A stretch of 64,000 nucleotides of DNA, taken from contig NZ_RQGD01000046.1 in assembly GCF_004770745.1 (NCBI RefSeq), positions 248,001 through 312,000 on the forward strand, in the 5' to 3' direction. The notes beneath the pieces are model-generated. The model did no database searches. It saw nothing but the letters and a program-made list of their open reading frames with translations, and was not told the DNA's origin. A program made the position numbers and the translations under genes. Of the stretch, positions 1 through 8,093 are shown piece by piece. Origin of the DNA: Leptospira ognonensis (lineage in GTDB: Bacteria; Spirochaetota; Leptospiria; Leptospirales; Leptospiraceae). Each line of letters starts with the position of its first letter. The first letter of the stretch is position 1.

Positions 1-2
1 TC

Positions 3-320
3 CTTTCTGTCGAATATGAATCCGCAGAAGATATGTTATATTTTACTGGCATCACTGACGGAAATATCAATGGGATTGTTTTAGGTGGCACAAAAGATAT
101 GTTCATTGCAAAGTATGATACCTCTGGCAATCAGGTATGGTTAAAGATCCAAGGCATGCAAGGTGACTCGTTAGGTGGAAATCTCGGTGATCGTACTTCT
201 ATTGCGTTTGATGCAAGTAAGACGATGTATTCTTTTAGTAACACCAATGGTACGGTTAGTGGGATTACAAATCCTGCAAATCCAAATCGAGGGCTATTTT
301 TGGTTCGAAACGTTCGATAA
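3..320 (+). CDS. C-terminal part of a beta-propeller (SBBP-type) repeat protein, 5' truncated by the window
   Basis: The frame is open from the first bases, so the gene starts upstream and only about 105 residues are visible. The text runs through 'YFTGITDGNINGIVLGGTKD' and then 'MFIAKYDTSGNQVWLKIQG'. This is the pattern of SBBP beta-propeller repeats, in which a 'D.fiakyd.sGn..W' strand recurs. Such proteins in Leptospira are usually exported lipoproteins, but the N-terminus is outside the window. An internal ATG at 33 is not a credible start because the homology-like pattern continues upstream of it. Function unknown; the family call is fairly secure, the cellular role is not. Confidence 0.6.
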   Translation, partial: LSVEYESAEDMLYFTGITDGNINGIVLGGTKDMFIAKYDTSGNQVWLKIQGMQGDSLGGNLGDRTSIAFDASKTMYSFSNTNGTVSGITNPANPNRGLFLVRNVR

Positions 321-326
321 TTTTTT
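304..326 (+). terminator. Possible weak terminator at the end of the propeller gene
   Basis: The inverted pair TCGAA/TTCGA (305-309 and 313-317) with a three-base loop sits on the stop codon and is followed by six T (321-326). The stem is only five base pairs, so this is a weak candidate. Confidence 0.3.
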
Positions 327-435
327 AAAATCAGGTGTTTTCGTACTATTTTAGTTATTATTCTTGCTTGTACATATAACCACATTGGATACTGAAAATC
401 TGTTCCGGAGAGTGTCAGATGAAACGTAAACTAGG

Positions 436-2250
436 ATGATTCTAACTGATCAAAAAACAATCCTACTTGTTGAAGATAATGCGGTCATAGCCCTGCAAGA
501 AAAAAGGGAATTAGAAAAGTTCGGATATGCAGTGAAACACGTTTTAAACGGGGAGACCGCCATTGAGACGATACTAAACAACACATTTCACTTTGATCTC
601 ATCCTTATGGACATTGATCTCGGATCTGGAATCGACGGAACAGAGGCTGCCGAAATAATATTAAAAATAAAAGACATTCCTGTTGTATTTTTATCTTCTC
701 ACACGGATCCCGAATTGGTTGAGAAAACAGAAAAGATTACCTCTTATGGGTATGTAGTTAAAAATTCTGGCCCTGTTGTTCTTGATGCCTCCATCAAAAT
801 GGCTTTCAAGCTCTATGAGGCAAAGAGGGAATTACTCAAATCCAAGGAAAAAGCCGAAGAAAGCCAAAGTTATATCAATGCATTACTGCTTTCAATTGAT
901 GATACGATTGTCGCTCGAAATGATAAAAACGAAATCGAATTTTTTAATGATTCTTTTAGAGACATTACACTCAAACTCTTTCATAGAGAAGCTCATAAAG
1001 GATTAAATACTTTAGAATTGTTGCCTCTAGAAAATAAAAAATATTGGCAAAATGTTTTACAGAATATTCTGAAGGGAGAAAAGCATAGTGAAGAATTTGA
1101 ATGGAAATATTCAGATACGCATGTTCGTTATTATGAAATTTTCCTATTTCCCGTTTCCTTGGGAAATAAAATTATAGGTTCCCTTGAAATTACCCGCGAT
1201 ATCACTTCACGCAAAATTGCCGAATTTGAATTAATTGCCGCAAAAGAAAAAGCAGAAGTTAATGAATCAAGATTGATTGAGGCACAAACAGCAACCAAAG
1301 TTGGAAGTTGGCAAACAGATTTATCAAATTTAAAAGTAATCTGGTCAGAAGAAACATATCATATTTTTGAATTAAATTCCCAAACCTTTCAAGCATCACA
1401 CCAAGCATTTTTAGATTTTGTACACCCGGAAGATCGGGTTCAAGTTGACGAAGCATTTAAAAATTCCTTTAGCACAGAAGACTATAATTATATAGACCAC
1501 AGAGTGATTACTTCCTCAGGAAAAATAAAACATGTTGAGGAGCGTTGGCGCATTGTTAAAGACATGGAAAACAAACCAATCCTAGCCGTGGGAACCTGCC
1601 AGGATATTTCAGAACGAAAACAGGCTGAGGAACAAATTAAAAGACAGCTTTCTGAGAAACGTACTCTTCTGAAAGAAGTCCATCATCGCATAAAAAACAA
1701 TATCGCATCGATTGAGAGCTTACTCTCCTTGCAAGCACAGACAATAGAAAATGAAGAGGCCAAAAAGATATTGCAAGAATCGATTACAAGAATTCAGAGT
1801 ACGCGCATATTATATGAAAAATTATTGATTAACAAGGATTTTGTGGAAATATCAATTAAGAATTATGTGGATAGTTTGATCGATTCCTTGGTATCGGTTT
1901 TTCCTGAAAGCAAAAATATTGAAATTCACAAAAACATAGATGATTTTAATCTAAATTCAAAAAAGGTACTTCCAATCGGAATTATCATCAATGAACTTGT
2001 CACGAATATATTTAAATATGCATTCGAAGCGAATTTCCAAGGCAAAATTTCTATCGATCTAAAAAGACTTGAAAATCTGGCAATCCTGATCATTAGAGAT
2101 AATGGGGTTGGTTTAGATGAAAGAACAAAAGCCAATCAATCTCCGGGATTTGGTCTGACTCTGGTGAAAATGTTAGCTGAGCAGCTGAATGGCTCCTATG
2201 TAATAGAAAATGATCTTGGCACAAAAAATGTTTTAAAATTTCCCATCTAA
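436..2250 (+). CDS. Hybrid histidine kinase: N-terminal receiver, two PAS, HisKA_2 kinase core
   Basis: A 604-residue soluble protein. An N-terminal receiver domain (about 8-124) has acidic pocket E13/D14 and phospho-acceptor D59 in 'LILMDIDLG'. Two PAS segments follow (about 145-262 and 285-395, the second with 'VHPEDR'). The phospho-histidine motif 'EVHHRIKNN' marks the HisKA_2 family, and a C-terminal ATPase domain ends in 'GFGLTLVKMLAEQLNG'. No membrane segment is present, so sensing is probably cytoplasmic and receiver-gated. The start ATG overlaps the TGA of a six-codon mini-ORF (419-439) that has the better ribosome binding site. The exported glycan-binding protein gene begins 16 bp downstream and is probably co-transcribed. 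Signal and output partner are unknown. Confidence 0.85.
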   Translation: MILTDQKTILLVEDNAVIALQEKRELEKFGYAVKHVLNGETAIETILNNTFHFDLILMDIDLGSGIDGTEAAEIILKIKDIPVVFLSSHTDPELVEKTEKITSYGYVVKNSGPVVLDASIKMAFKLYEAKRELLKSKEKAEESQSYINALLLSIDDTIVARNDKNEIEFFNDSFRDITLKLFHREAHKGLNTLELLPLENKKYWQNVLQNILKGEKHSEEFEWKYSDTHVRYYEIFLFPVSLGNKIIGSLEITRDITSRKIAEFELIAAKEKAEVNESRLIEAQTATKVGSWQTDLSNLKVIWSEETYHIFELNSQTFQASHQAFLDFVHPEDRVQVDEAFKNSFSTEDYNYIDHRVITSSGKIKHVEERWRIVKDMENKPILAVGTCQDISERKQAEEQIKRQLSEKRTLLKEVHHRIKNNIASIESLLSLQAQTIENEEAKKILQESITRIQSTRILYEKLLINKDFVEISIKNYVDSLIDSLVSVFPESKNIEIHKNIDDFNLNSKKVLPIGIIINELVTNIFKYAFEANFQGKISIDLKRLENLAILIIRDNGVGLDERTKANQSPGFGLTLVKMLAEQLNGSYVIENDLGTKNVLKFPI

Positions 2251-2266
2251 AAAAAGGAAGGACCAA

Positions 2267-3175
2267 ATGGATAAATGCAGTAGACTCTTTCTCGGATTAA
2301 GTTTGATTTTTGTATGGAGCGTTGATGGACAGTCAATCATTGATATTTCTATTAGCAATAGCACTCGGGAATTAGAGGATGAAAGGTCAAGATTTTCGCT
2401 GGAACATCTTGTTGATAAGACCCTTTCCCCTTGGTGTATTTCTGGCAAAGATTGGACTAACGAAGACAATATAGAAATCATTTTAGATAAAAAAACTACA
2501 ATTTCTCAAATTCAAATTGCAAATGGATTTTTTGATCCGAAACTATTTCAGTTAAATTCTAGACCGAGTAAAGTGTCGCTAAAATCAGAGTTAGGTGAGA
2601 AGCGGGACTTAATCCTAAAAGATACTCTCAACGTAGAATCCTATTCTTTTGCTCCTATTTCAGGAAGTACCATCACTTTATATTTTCCTGAAATAAAGAA
2701 AGGATCAAAATACAATGATTTATGCATCACCGAAATTTCTTTCCTTCCGATAGAAAATTCAGCGTTGATCAGTAATCGTAAATTGAAGCATGAGAAGGCT
2801 GTGGAGACAGTAAAGAAGCCTATGTTGTTCAAGTCTGTGCAAGGTGATGAAAACGATTCCTTTACCATCAAACCCAGTGGAGATAGTTTCAATCTTGAAA
2901 CCAAATCGAAAACTCAAAAATCGATCATCCTTTATCAACCAATGGCAATTTTTTCATTGATCCTTTCTCCTCCTCCCAAAATCGTTTTAATGCCTAAAGT
3001 AAATCCATACGATTTGCTCAAAATTAAAATTGAGGGTAGTTGCACGGAAAGTATGGACAAGAAGAAAAAGACTGAGCCTTGTAAACTTATTTTTAATCCA
3101 GAGGACGGTAACTATACAGTCTACATTAAAAATAAACTGACCTTCCATTCAAAATACCCGGAAATGTTTCAGTAA
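2267..3175 (+). CDS. Exported protein with NADase-type glycan-binding (discoidin-like) domain
   Basis: 302 residues with a signal peptide of about 21 residues ('LFLGLSLIFVWSVDG'). Residues about 45-160 carry the order seen in discoidin-like NADase-type glycan-binding domains: 'LVDKTLSPWCISG', then 'IQIANGFFDPKLFQLNSRPS', a 'LKDTLN' strand, and 'KGSKYNDLCITEISF' at the end. The C-terminal half is not recognised. A strong Shine-Dalgarno (AAGGAAGGA) lies just before the ATG. It follows the hybrid kinase by 16 bp, so the kinase may sense a state linked to surface glycans; that link is inference. It converges tail to tail with the AraC gene, nine bases away. Confidence 0.65.
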   Translation: MDKCSRLFLGLSLIFVWSVDGQSIIDISISNSTRELEDERSRFSLEHLVDKTLSPWCISGKDWTNEDNIEIILDKKTTISQIQIANGFFDPKLFQLNSRPSKVSLKSELGEKRDLILKDTLNVESYSFAPISGSTITLYFPEIKKGSKYNDLCITEISFLPIENSALISNRKLKHEKAVETVKKPMLFKSVQGDENDSFTIKPSGDSFNLETKSKTQKSIILYQPMAIFSLILSPPPKIVLMPKVNPYDLLKIKIEGSCTESMDKKKKTEPCKLIFNPEDGNYTVYIKNKLTFHSKYPEMFQ

Positions 3176-3184
3176 TGTGTAGAC

Positions 3185-4279
3185 TTACTTTTGAGTGGAC
3201 TTTCGAAATTCTTGTGGAGTGAAACCAGATATATTTTTGAAGGAACGATTGAAGGATGCCTTTGAATTGAATCCGACGGCAAATGCAATCGATAGGATTG
3301 ATCTATTCGAGTCTTCTACCATCAGCTTTTTAGCTTCGTTCACTCGGTATGAATTCACATATTGCGGAAAGGTTTGATTCAATTTTTCATTTAGAATTTG
3401 AGATAACTGGTGAGGAGATATTTTGAGTTCTTCCGCCACTTTAGGCAAAGAAATATCTTCATCTGCAAACGCTCTCTCAGATTTAAAAATCTCTTCTAAT
3501 TTTTCGAGGATGAAATTTACATCTAAATTTTTAATTTTTGAATTTTCATACCGATTTCTTTTTAACTCCTTTTGCAGTCCAATAACGATTTCTGGATATC
3601 TAGAAGATAAAATAAAGAAAATAAACAAGTTTAGAGGTAAAAGTAAAGCACTCAGTTTTACAAGAAAGAAAGATTTAATGAAAAATCCAATCAGCCCAAT
3701 CAACAAATCAATATAAATTAATATAATTATAAATATGAAGATCCCTTTAGATTCTCTAGAAATTTCATTTGATCTTTTAAGTAATGGTAGATTCAGAAAA
3801 ATAATAGGCGTTAAGTAGCTCAAAATAGACACTTTAACTCCCACATTCAAACTCATGATTAAAACGTGATAAAAACTCATTTTACCCGTTCTAAATCCTT
3901 CCAGAAATTTAATTTTAGAATCTAAATCCATTAGAAGGTAAGGCAATATGACAAATAATGCCAAACAAGACGGAATTAAGTGGAAATTAAAAAATTTTGA
4001 GTCTACCTCCCTTACAACTAACCTATAGTAGTGGAGAAAGAGCGGCCCGCATAAAAATACAAACGGAAAATGTAATGCATAAAAATAGGGATAAACTAAA
4101 TGAGTCATTGAAAAAAAATAGGCTCCTGATAGCAACCAAATGGAAGCTATCAAAAGAATCCAAGCCATTGTTTTCACTTTTGTCCAAGAGACAAAAATGT
4201 GCATAGCCCAAAGCAAACCAAACAACGCACCGAATATGAGCACTGAAGATTCAAAAATTTGCATATTGGGTATCCACAT
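3185..4279 (-). CDS. Membrane-embedded AraC-family transcription regulator
   Basis: 364 residues. The N-terminal two thirds hold about seven hydrophobic helices (for example 'VLIFGALFGLLWAMHIFVSW', 'FVFLCGPLFLHYY'). The C-terminal 100 residues form an AraC double helix-turn-helix: 'ISLPKVAEELKISPHQLSQI' and 'SILSIAFAVGFNSKASFNRS', ending 'SGFTPQEFRK'. This layout, common in Leptospira, suggests a membrane sensor that binds DNA directly. The gene lies 61 bp downstream of the acyl-CoA ligase on the same strand and may be read with it. No clear Shine-Dalgarno precedes the ATG; an in-frame ATG five codons later is the alternative start. A second regulator of this architecture occurs at 10837. Confidence 0.85.
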   Translation of the reverse strand: MWIPNMQIFESSVLIFGALFGLLWAMHIFVSWTKVKTMAWILLIASIWLLSGAYFFSMTHLVYPYFYALHFPFVFLCGPLFLHYYRLVVREVDSKFFNFHLIPSCLALFVILPYLLMDLDSKIKFLEGFRTGKMSFYHVLIMSLNVGVKVSILSYLTPIIFLNLPLLKRSNEISRESKGIFIFIIILIYIDLLIGLIGFFIKSFFLVKLSALLLPLNLFIFFILSSRYPEIVIGLQKELKRNRYENSKIKNLDVNFILEKLEEIFKSERAFADEDISLPKVAEELKISPHQLSQILNEKLNQTFPQYVNSYRVNEAKKLMVEDSNRSILSIAFAVGFNSKASFNRSFKNISGFTPQEFRKSTQK

Positions 4280-4340
4280 TTTTGGCGTTGAATGGAAATA
4301 AAATTATCTTTAAGATTACGAAGCGATAAAATTTATAATA

Positions 4341-6221
4341 TCAATTTGATTTGTAAATATCGTCAATGATTTCTTTGTACTTATTCTGAACGACATTTCT
4401 CTTCACGGAAAGTTTGGGAGTCAATTCATCTCCTAATTCAAAGGCTTTAGGTAAAATTCTAATTTCAATCACTCTTTCGAAAGATTTGAATCCTGTTTGT
4501 GCACTGATGAGTTTTTTTACTTCTTGAAGTAAAATCTCTTTTGTTTTTGGATGAGCTGCAATTGTAGGTAAGTCCTTTCCATATTCTAAAAACATTTCCG
4601 TATTTGGTACGATGAGTGCGGACAAAAATTTTTGATCTTGTCCAACTACGATGACAGAATCGATTAAAGGTGATTGGACAAGCTTACTTTCAATAGGTGT
4701 AGGCTCGACATTCTCTCCACTTAATAAAACAATTGTTTCCTTGGAACGACCAACGATTTTTAAACAGTGATTAAAGGTCATAATCCCCAAGTCCCCTGTA
4801 TTTAACCATCCATCATTTATTATTTTCTTAGTTGCCACCTCATCGTTATAGTACCCTTTCATCACTTGAGGGCCGCGTACATGAATTTCTCCTTTTTTTG
4901 CGTAGCCGTTTTTTCCCGGATAGATTACTTTTTGTGTTTCTAGAGAAACGATCCTAATCTCTGTCCCTTTAAAGATGGGGCCAACGGTTCCTATCACTAA
5001 ATCGTCCAACGTTCGAACCGCAATCACAGGACTGGTCTCTGTCATCCCATAACCTTCCAAAACAGGGATCCCAATATGATTAAAAAAAAGATCCACGTGA
5101 TATGGCAATGCACCTCCACCAGAAACAGATCCTCGTAATTTTCCTCCTGTTACATCTCTAACTTTTTTTAATATTAGTCGATCCAGTAGGAAAAAAGGAA
5201 AGGCAGAGAATAAGCATATTAGGATATCGAAGAATCCCTGAACCAGTTGGATAGATAAATTTTCACGCTTTAGTCTTAACGTTTTTCTGCGAATCGATTG
5301 TAAACTTCCGTGGAACTGTTCCGCAAAAAAATATGCAGTATTAAACAAAATTCGTTTGGATAAAGAAGCTTTCTCAAGATTGGCGAGTATACCTGCATAA
5401 ATACTTTCCCATAATCTAGGCGCAGATGCCATGAATGTTGGTTTCACAATTTTAAGATCATCCTTTAATGTGCGAATGCTTGAATAATACGTGCAACATC
5501 CTTTCGATAGTGCGATCATTTCGAATACCCGTTCAAATATGTGCCAAATTGGTAAAATAGAAACCACTCTGTCGGCGGGCGAAATTGCAATCGGCATAAA
5601 TTCTAATTGGGATACGATATTTTTATGGGTTAACATCACTCCTTTGGGTTGACCCGTAGTTCCAGATGTATAAATAATTGTGAAGAGATCGTTTTCTTGG
5701 ATGGAGTTTATTTTTTCATCCATTTCATTTGGTCTTAGCTTTCTATATTCTTTTCCCTTTTCGATTAGATCATAGAGGTTAAAACAATGATTAGGAAGAG
5801 CATTTGAACTTTCGAGTAAAATGATTTTTTCTAAAAGCGGTAAATTTGCCTGATTCTTTTGAACTAGTTCTAGTACTTTTCTATTTTCAACAAATATAGT
5901 TTTTACTTCTGCATGATTGAGTATGTAGGTAATATCAAAATCGGACACATCTGCACCTCTCGGTACATCACAAGCGCCGACCATCATGATTGCAAGGTCG
6001 GCAAGTATCCACTCATATCGATTGTCAGCAATGATTGCGATTCTTTCTCCTGGTTGAATTCCCAAATTAAGGAGCGCGTAGCCAAGATTTGTTGCCATTT
6101 CATACGTTTCTTGAAAAGATCTTGTTTCAAAAACTTTACCTGTTCTTTTGATTCCGAATGCAGGTTCATTTGCATACACCGACGATGCTTCACGTATGAT
6201 TTTCGCTAGATTTTTATACAT
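4341..6221 (-). CDS. Long-chain fatty acid--CoA ligase (AMP-binding family)
   Basis: 626 residues from the chosen ATG. The adenylate-forming core motif is 'IYTSGTTGQPKGVMLTHKN', followed by 'PIWHIFERV', 'GYGMTETSPV' and 'WLNTGDLG'. The C-terminal 'LKIVGRSKE' hinge is present. It should activate fatty acids to acyl-CoA, feeding beta-oxidation, the main carbon route in Leptospira. A longer frame begins with TTG at 6257, but the ATG at 6221 has GGGAG seven bases upstream and matches the usual start of the family ('MYKNLAKIIREA'). A stronger AGGAGG lies further upstream and instead serves a three-codon ORF (6235-6224). Promoter and a 12-bp palindrome lie upstream. Confidence 0.9.
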   Translation of the reverse strand: MYKNLAKIIREASSVYANEPAFGIKRTGKVFETRSFQETYEMATNLGYALLNLGIQPGERIAIIADNRYEWILADLAIMMVGACDVPRGADVSDFDITYILNHAEVKTIFVENRKVLELVQKNQANLPLLEKIILLESSNALPNHCFNLYDLIEKGKEYRKLRPNEMDEKINSIQENDLFTIIYTSGTTGQPKGVMLTHKNIVSQLEFMPIAISPADRVVSILPIWHIFERVFEMIALSKGCCTYYSSIRTLKDDLKIVKPTFMASAPRLWESIYAGILANLEKASLSKRILFNTAYFFAEQFHGSLQSIRRKTLRLKRENLSIQLVQGFFDILICLFSAFPFFLLDRLILKKVRDVTGGKLRGSVSGGGALPYHVDLFFNHIGIPVLEGYGMTETSPVIAVRTLDDLVIGTVGPIFKGTEIRIVSLETQKVIYPGKNGYAKKGEIHVRGPQVMKGYYNDEVATKKIINDGWLNTGDLGIMTFNHCLKIVGRSKETIVLLSGENVEPTPIESKLVQSPLIDSVIVVGQDQKFLSALIVPNTEMFLEYGKDLPTIAAHPKTKEILLQEVKKLISAQTGFKSFERVIEIRILPKAFELGDELTPKLSVKRNVVQNKYKEIIDDIYKSN

Positions 6222-6269
6222 ATCTAATCTCCCATTTTTACCTCCTAAGTATAGCAAAAAGAGATAAGC

Positions 6270-6281
6270 CGAGTCGACTCG
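6270..6281. promoter_or_regulatory. 12-bp perfect palindrome in the acyl-CoA ligase leader
   Basis: CGAGTCGACTCG is a perfect, GC-rich palindrome in an AT-rich intergenic region. It lies between the predicted -10 box and the start codon of the ligase gene, roughly 30 bases after the expected transcription start. The position suits a repressor roadblock site. The cognate regulator is unknown. Confidence 0.45.
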
Positions 6282-6313
6282 ATCTATAGTATATGTTTTT
6301 CAATACGTATACA

Positions 6314-6343
6314 ATTATAGAATGATACTTCCCCAATTGTAAA
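6314..6343 (-). promoter_or_regulatory. Predicted sigma-70 promoter of the acyl-CoA ligase
   Basis: Read on the minus strand: TTTACA (6343-6338), an 18-base spacer, and a consensus TATAAT (6319-6314), upstream of the ligase gene. Confidence 0.5.
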
Positions 6344-6367
6344 CAATATCCAGAACCTAAATAAATC

Positions 6368-7876
6368 TTATCTTTGTACTAATTCGGAGATGCCGTCTGT
6401 CATCTCAATGTGCCAGCGCGTTTTCGTCGTATTCTGGACGAAAGATGAATCATGACTAACAACCAAAAGACAACCTTCAAATTCGTTTAATGCTTTCTCT
6501 AAACAATGAATCGAAGGTAAATCCAAATGATTAGTGGGTTCATCCATGATGATAATAGATGGATTTTCTAACAGGCCGAGACCGAACATAAGTTTGCGTT
6601 TCTCTCCCGAGCTTGGAGAGTGAGAATGAAAGATCCTATTCGGATCGGAGCCTAGTCTATCCACAATCGAAAAAAGTTCACCGCGTTTCTTACTCGATAA
6701 AAGTTGGATTTTTGACTCCACTTGATTCCAATCCTGTGAATGAGTTTCTTGAGGGATATACAGAATTTGGTGATGGGAGAGGCTTAATTGTTTATAGAGT
6801 TTTAGAACTAAGCTAGTTTTCCCAGCCCCATTATCACCCGTTATCCCGATTTTGTCGTCTGGAGTTAAAATGAGATCTGGAAGATTTAGCGAACGGTTTG
6901 TATTTAAGAAAAAAGTTTGTGCTGGTGCCAAAAGAATTGTATCACGGAGAAGCTTTTCGCCCTGAAATTGAAATCCCCCGATTTTTTGTTTTTGAAAATA
7001 ATAACGATCAGTTTCTAGCTTTATACGTTCTGTTTTCAATTGCAGCTGTTTTAATTTTCGGGCTCCTATTTTATCTTTTCCACTAATGCGCGCTAAATCA
7101 ATTTTTGCCTTCTTATCGTGATCATGTTTATCGATATGTCTTTTTGATAAATGATCTTTATGTTTATTCATTTTTTCTGCAAGTTGTTTTGTATTTTCCG
7201 ATGCCGTTTTATATTTCTTCCGTTTGATATCATAATCTTTCGCTTTTCTGGTCTCTTCCAATTCTTCCTGTATGATAGCAGAATCATAATTGCCAATTCG
7301 ATAGGATACAGAACCCGTTTTCATAAAGATACATGCGGAGCAAAGTGCATTTAGAAAATCTCTATCATGACTTATTAATATTCCGATTCCCTTATGATAT
7401 TTTAAAGAATGAAGGAGTAGATTTTTTGCAAACAAATCCAAATGATTCGTAGGTTCATCTAACACTAAAATATCATGTTCCTTCCAAAGTGCAATCCCCA
7501 CTTGCAGTCTTTTTTTCTCTCCATAACTCAAATGATCCCATATATCAAGCCAATTGTTTTCTATTTTTAGTAAAGAACATAACTCACCTGATTTTGAGTC
7601 TGCGCAGTATAAGAATTCTTCCGCATCGTCAGGTATCTGATCATTTTCCTGTGTACAATAGAAGGCATTCGTAGGAGTGAGGCCAGTGATTTGACCTTTT
7701 GTAGGAGAAAGGAATCCTGTTGCGAGTTTTGCAATGGTCGATTTTCCAATGCCATTTGGGCCAATGATTCCGGTCCAACCAGGAGCAAAATGCATCTCTA
7801 AAGAATTTAAAAGATTATCTTCAGTAGGAGAATAAGAAAAATCAACACGATTGAATTTTAAATGATTTAATTTCAT
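6368..7876 (-). CDS. ABC-F family ATPase, likely ribosome-acting
   Basis: 502 residues with two ABC ATPase domains and no membrane segments. Domain 1 has Walker A 'GPNGIGKST' (about 39-47), signature 'LSYGEKKRLQVG' and Walker B 'ILVLDEPTNHLDL'. A basic linker (about 195-300) follows. Domain 2 has 'GDNGAGKTS', 'SPSSGEKRKLMFG' and 'IIIMDEPTNHLDL'. Both catalytic glutamates are present. ABC-F proteins bind the ribosomal E site; some protect against antibiotics, others are housekeeping. The 5' leader has a promoter, a tiny ORF and alternative hairpins that could hide the ribosome binding site. That favours an inducible protection-type member, which is inference. It is divergent from a TetR gene. 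Subfamily not assigned. Confidence 0.88.
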   Translation of the reverse strand: MKLNHLKFNRVDFSYSPTEDNLLNSLEMHFAPGWTGIIGPNGIGKSTIAKLATGFLSPTKGQITGLTPTNAFYCTQENDQIPDDAEEFLYCADSKSGELCSLLKIENNWLDIWDHLSYGEKKRLQVGIALWKEHDILVLDEPTNHLDLFAKNLLLHSLKYHKGIGILISHDRDFLNALCSACIFMKTGSVSYRIGNYDSAIIQEELEETRKAKDYDIKRKKYKTASENTKQLAEKMNKHKDHLSKRHIDKHDHDKKAKIDLARISGKDKIGARKLKQLQLKTERIKLETDRYYFQKQKIGGFQFQGEKLLRDTILLAPAQTFFLNTNRSLNLPDLILTPDDKIGITGDNGAGKTSLVLKLYKQLSLSHHQILYIPQETHSQDWNQVESKIQLLSSKKRGELFSIVDRLGSDPNRIFHSHSPSSGEKRKLMFGLGLLENPSIIIMDEPTNHLDLPSIHCLEKALNEFEGCLLVVSHDSSFVQNTTKTRWHIEMTDGISELVQR

Positions 7877-7881
7877 AAAAG

Positions 7882-7968
7882 CTCTCTTTATTTTGAATTT
7901 TTAGTTAACAAAATGTAGGTTAGAAAGAGAGTTTATGGATTAGTTAGTTGGATATAAATTCTCTTTCT
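7882..7968 (-). promoter_or_regulatory. Candidate translation attenuator: mutually exclusive hairpins before the ABC-F gene
   Basis: On the minus-strand RNA three segments occur in order. Segment 1 is AGAAAGAGA (7968-7960), segment 2 is (C)TCTCTTTCT (7931-7922), and segment 3 is AAAGAGAG (7889-7882), five bases before the ATG and serving as its ribosome binding site. Segment 2 can pair perfectly with segment 1 (9 bp) or with segment 3 (8 bp), but not both. Pairing 2:3 hides the ribosome binding site; pairing 1:2 exposes it. The stems are AU-rich, so stability is uncertain. Confidence 0.5.
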
Positions 7969-7969
7969 G

Positions 7970-7987
7970 TTAAATTAATGCATTCAT
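7970..7987 (-). CDS. Five-codon leader ORF (MNALI) upstream of the ABC-F gene
   Basis: Minus-strand ATG at 7987, five codons and a TAA ending at 7970. GAGGAAA lies about eight to eleven bases upstream as a possible Shine-Dalgarno. The stop codon ends one base before hairpin segment 1 (7968-7960), so a ribosome on the leader would cover that segment. This is the layout of leader peptides in antibiotic-inducible resistance genes. Translation has not been shown. Confidence 0.4.
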   Translation of the reverse strand: MNALI

Positions 7988-8016
7988 GGGATTGATTTCC
8001 TCGATTTATAAATTGC

Positions 8017-8044
8017 ATGATAAATCTTTGTATCATCAAGTCAA
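8017..8044 (-). promoter_or_regulatory. Predicted promoter of the ABC-F transcript
   Basis: Minus-strand TTGACT (8044-8039), a 16-base spacer and TATCAT (8022-8017); each box matches five of six consensus bases. Transcription would start near 8010, giving a leader of about 130 bases that contains the five-codon ORF and the hairpins. Confidence 0.5.
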
Positions 8045-8093
8045 ATAAAATTTATAGAGTTTACACTAAAATTATATCTAACATAAGTGTTTC

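Noticed and set aside
3185..6221. AraC gene and acyl-CoA ligase as a fatty-acid regulon pair
   Set aside because: Only 61-bp adjacency supports it; no shared operator was found, so it is not claimed as a system.
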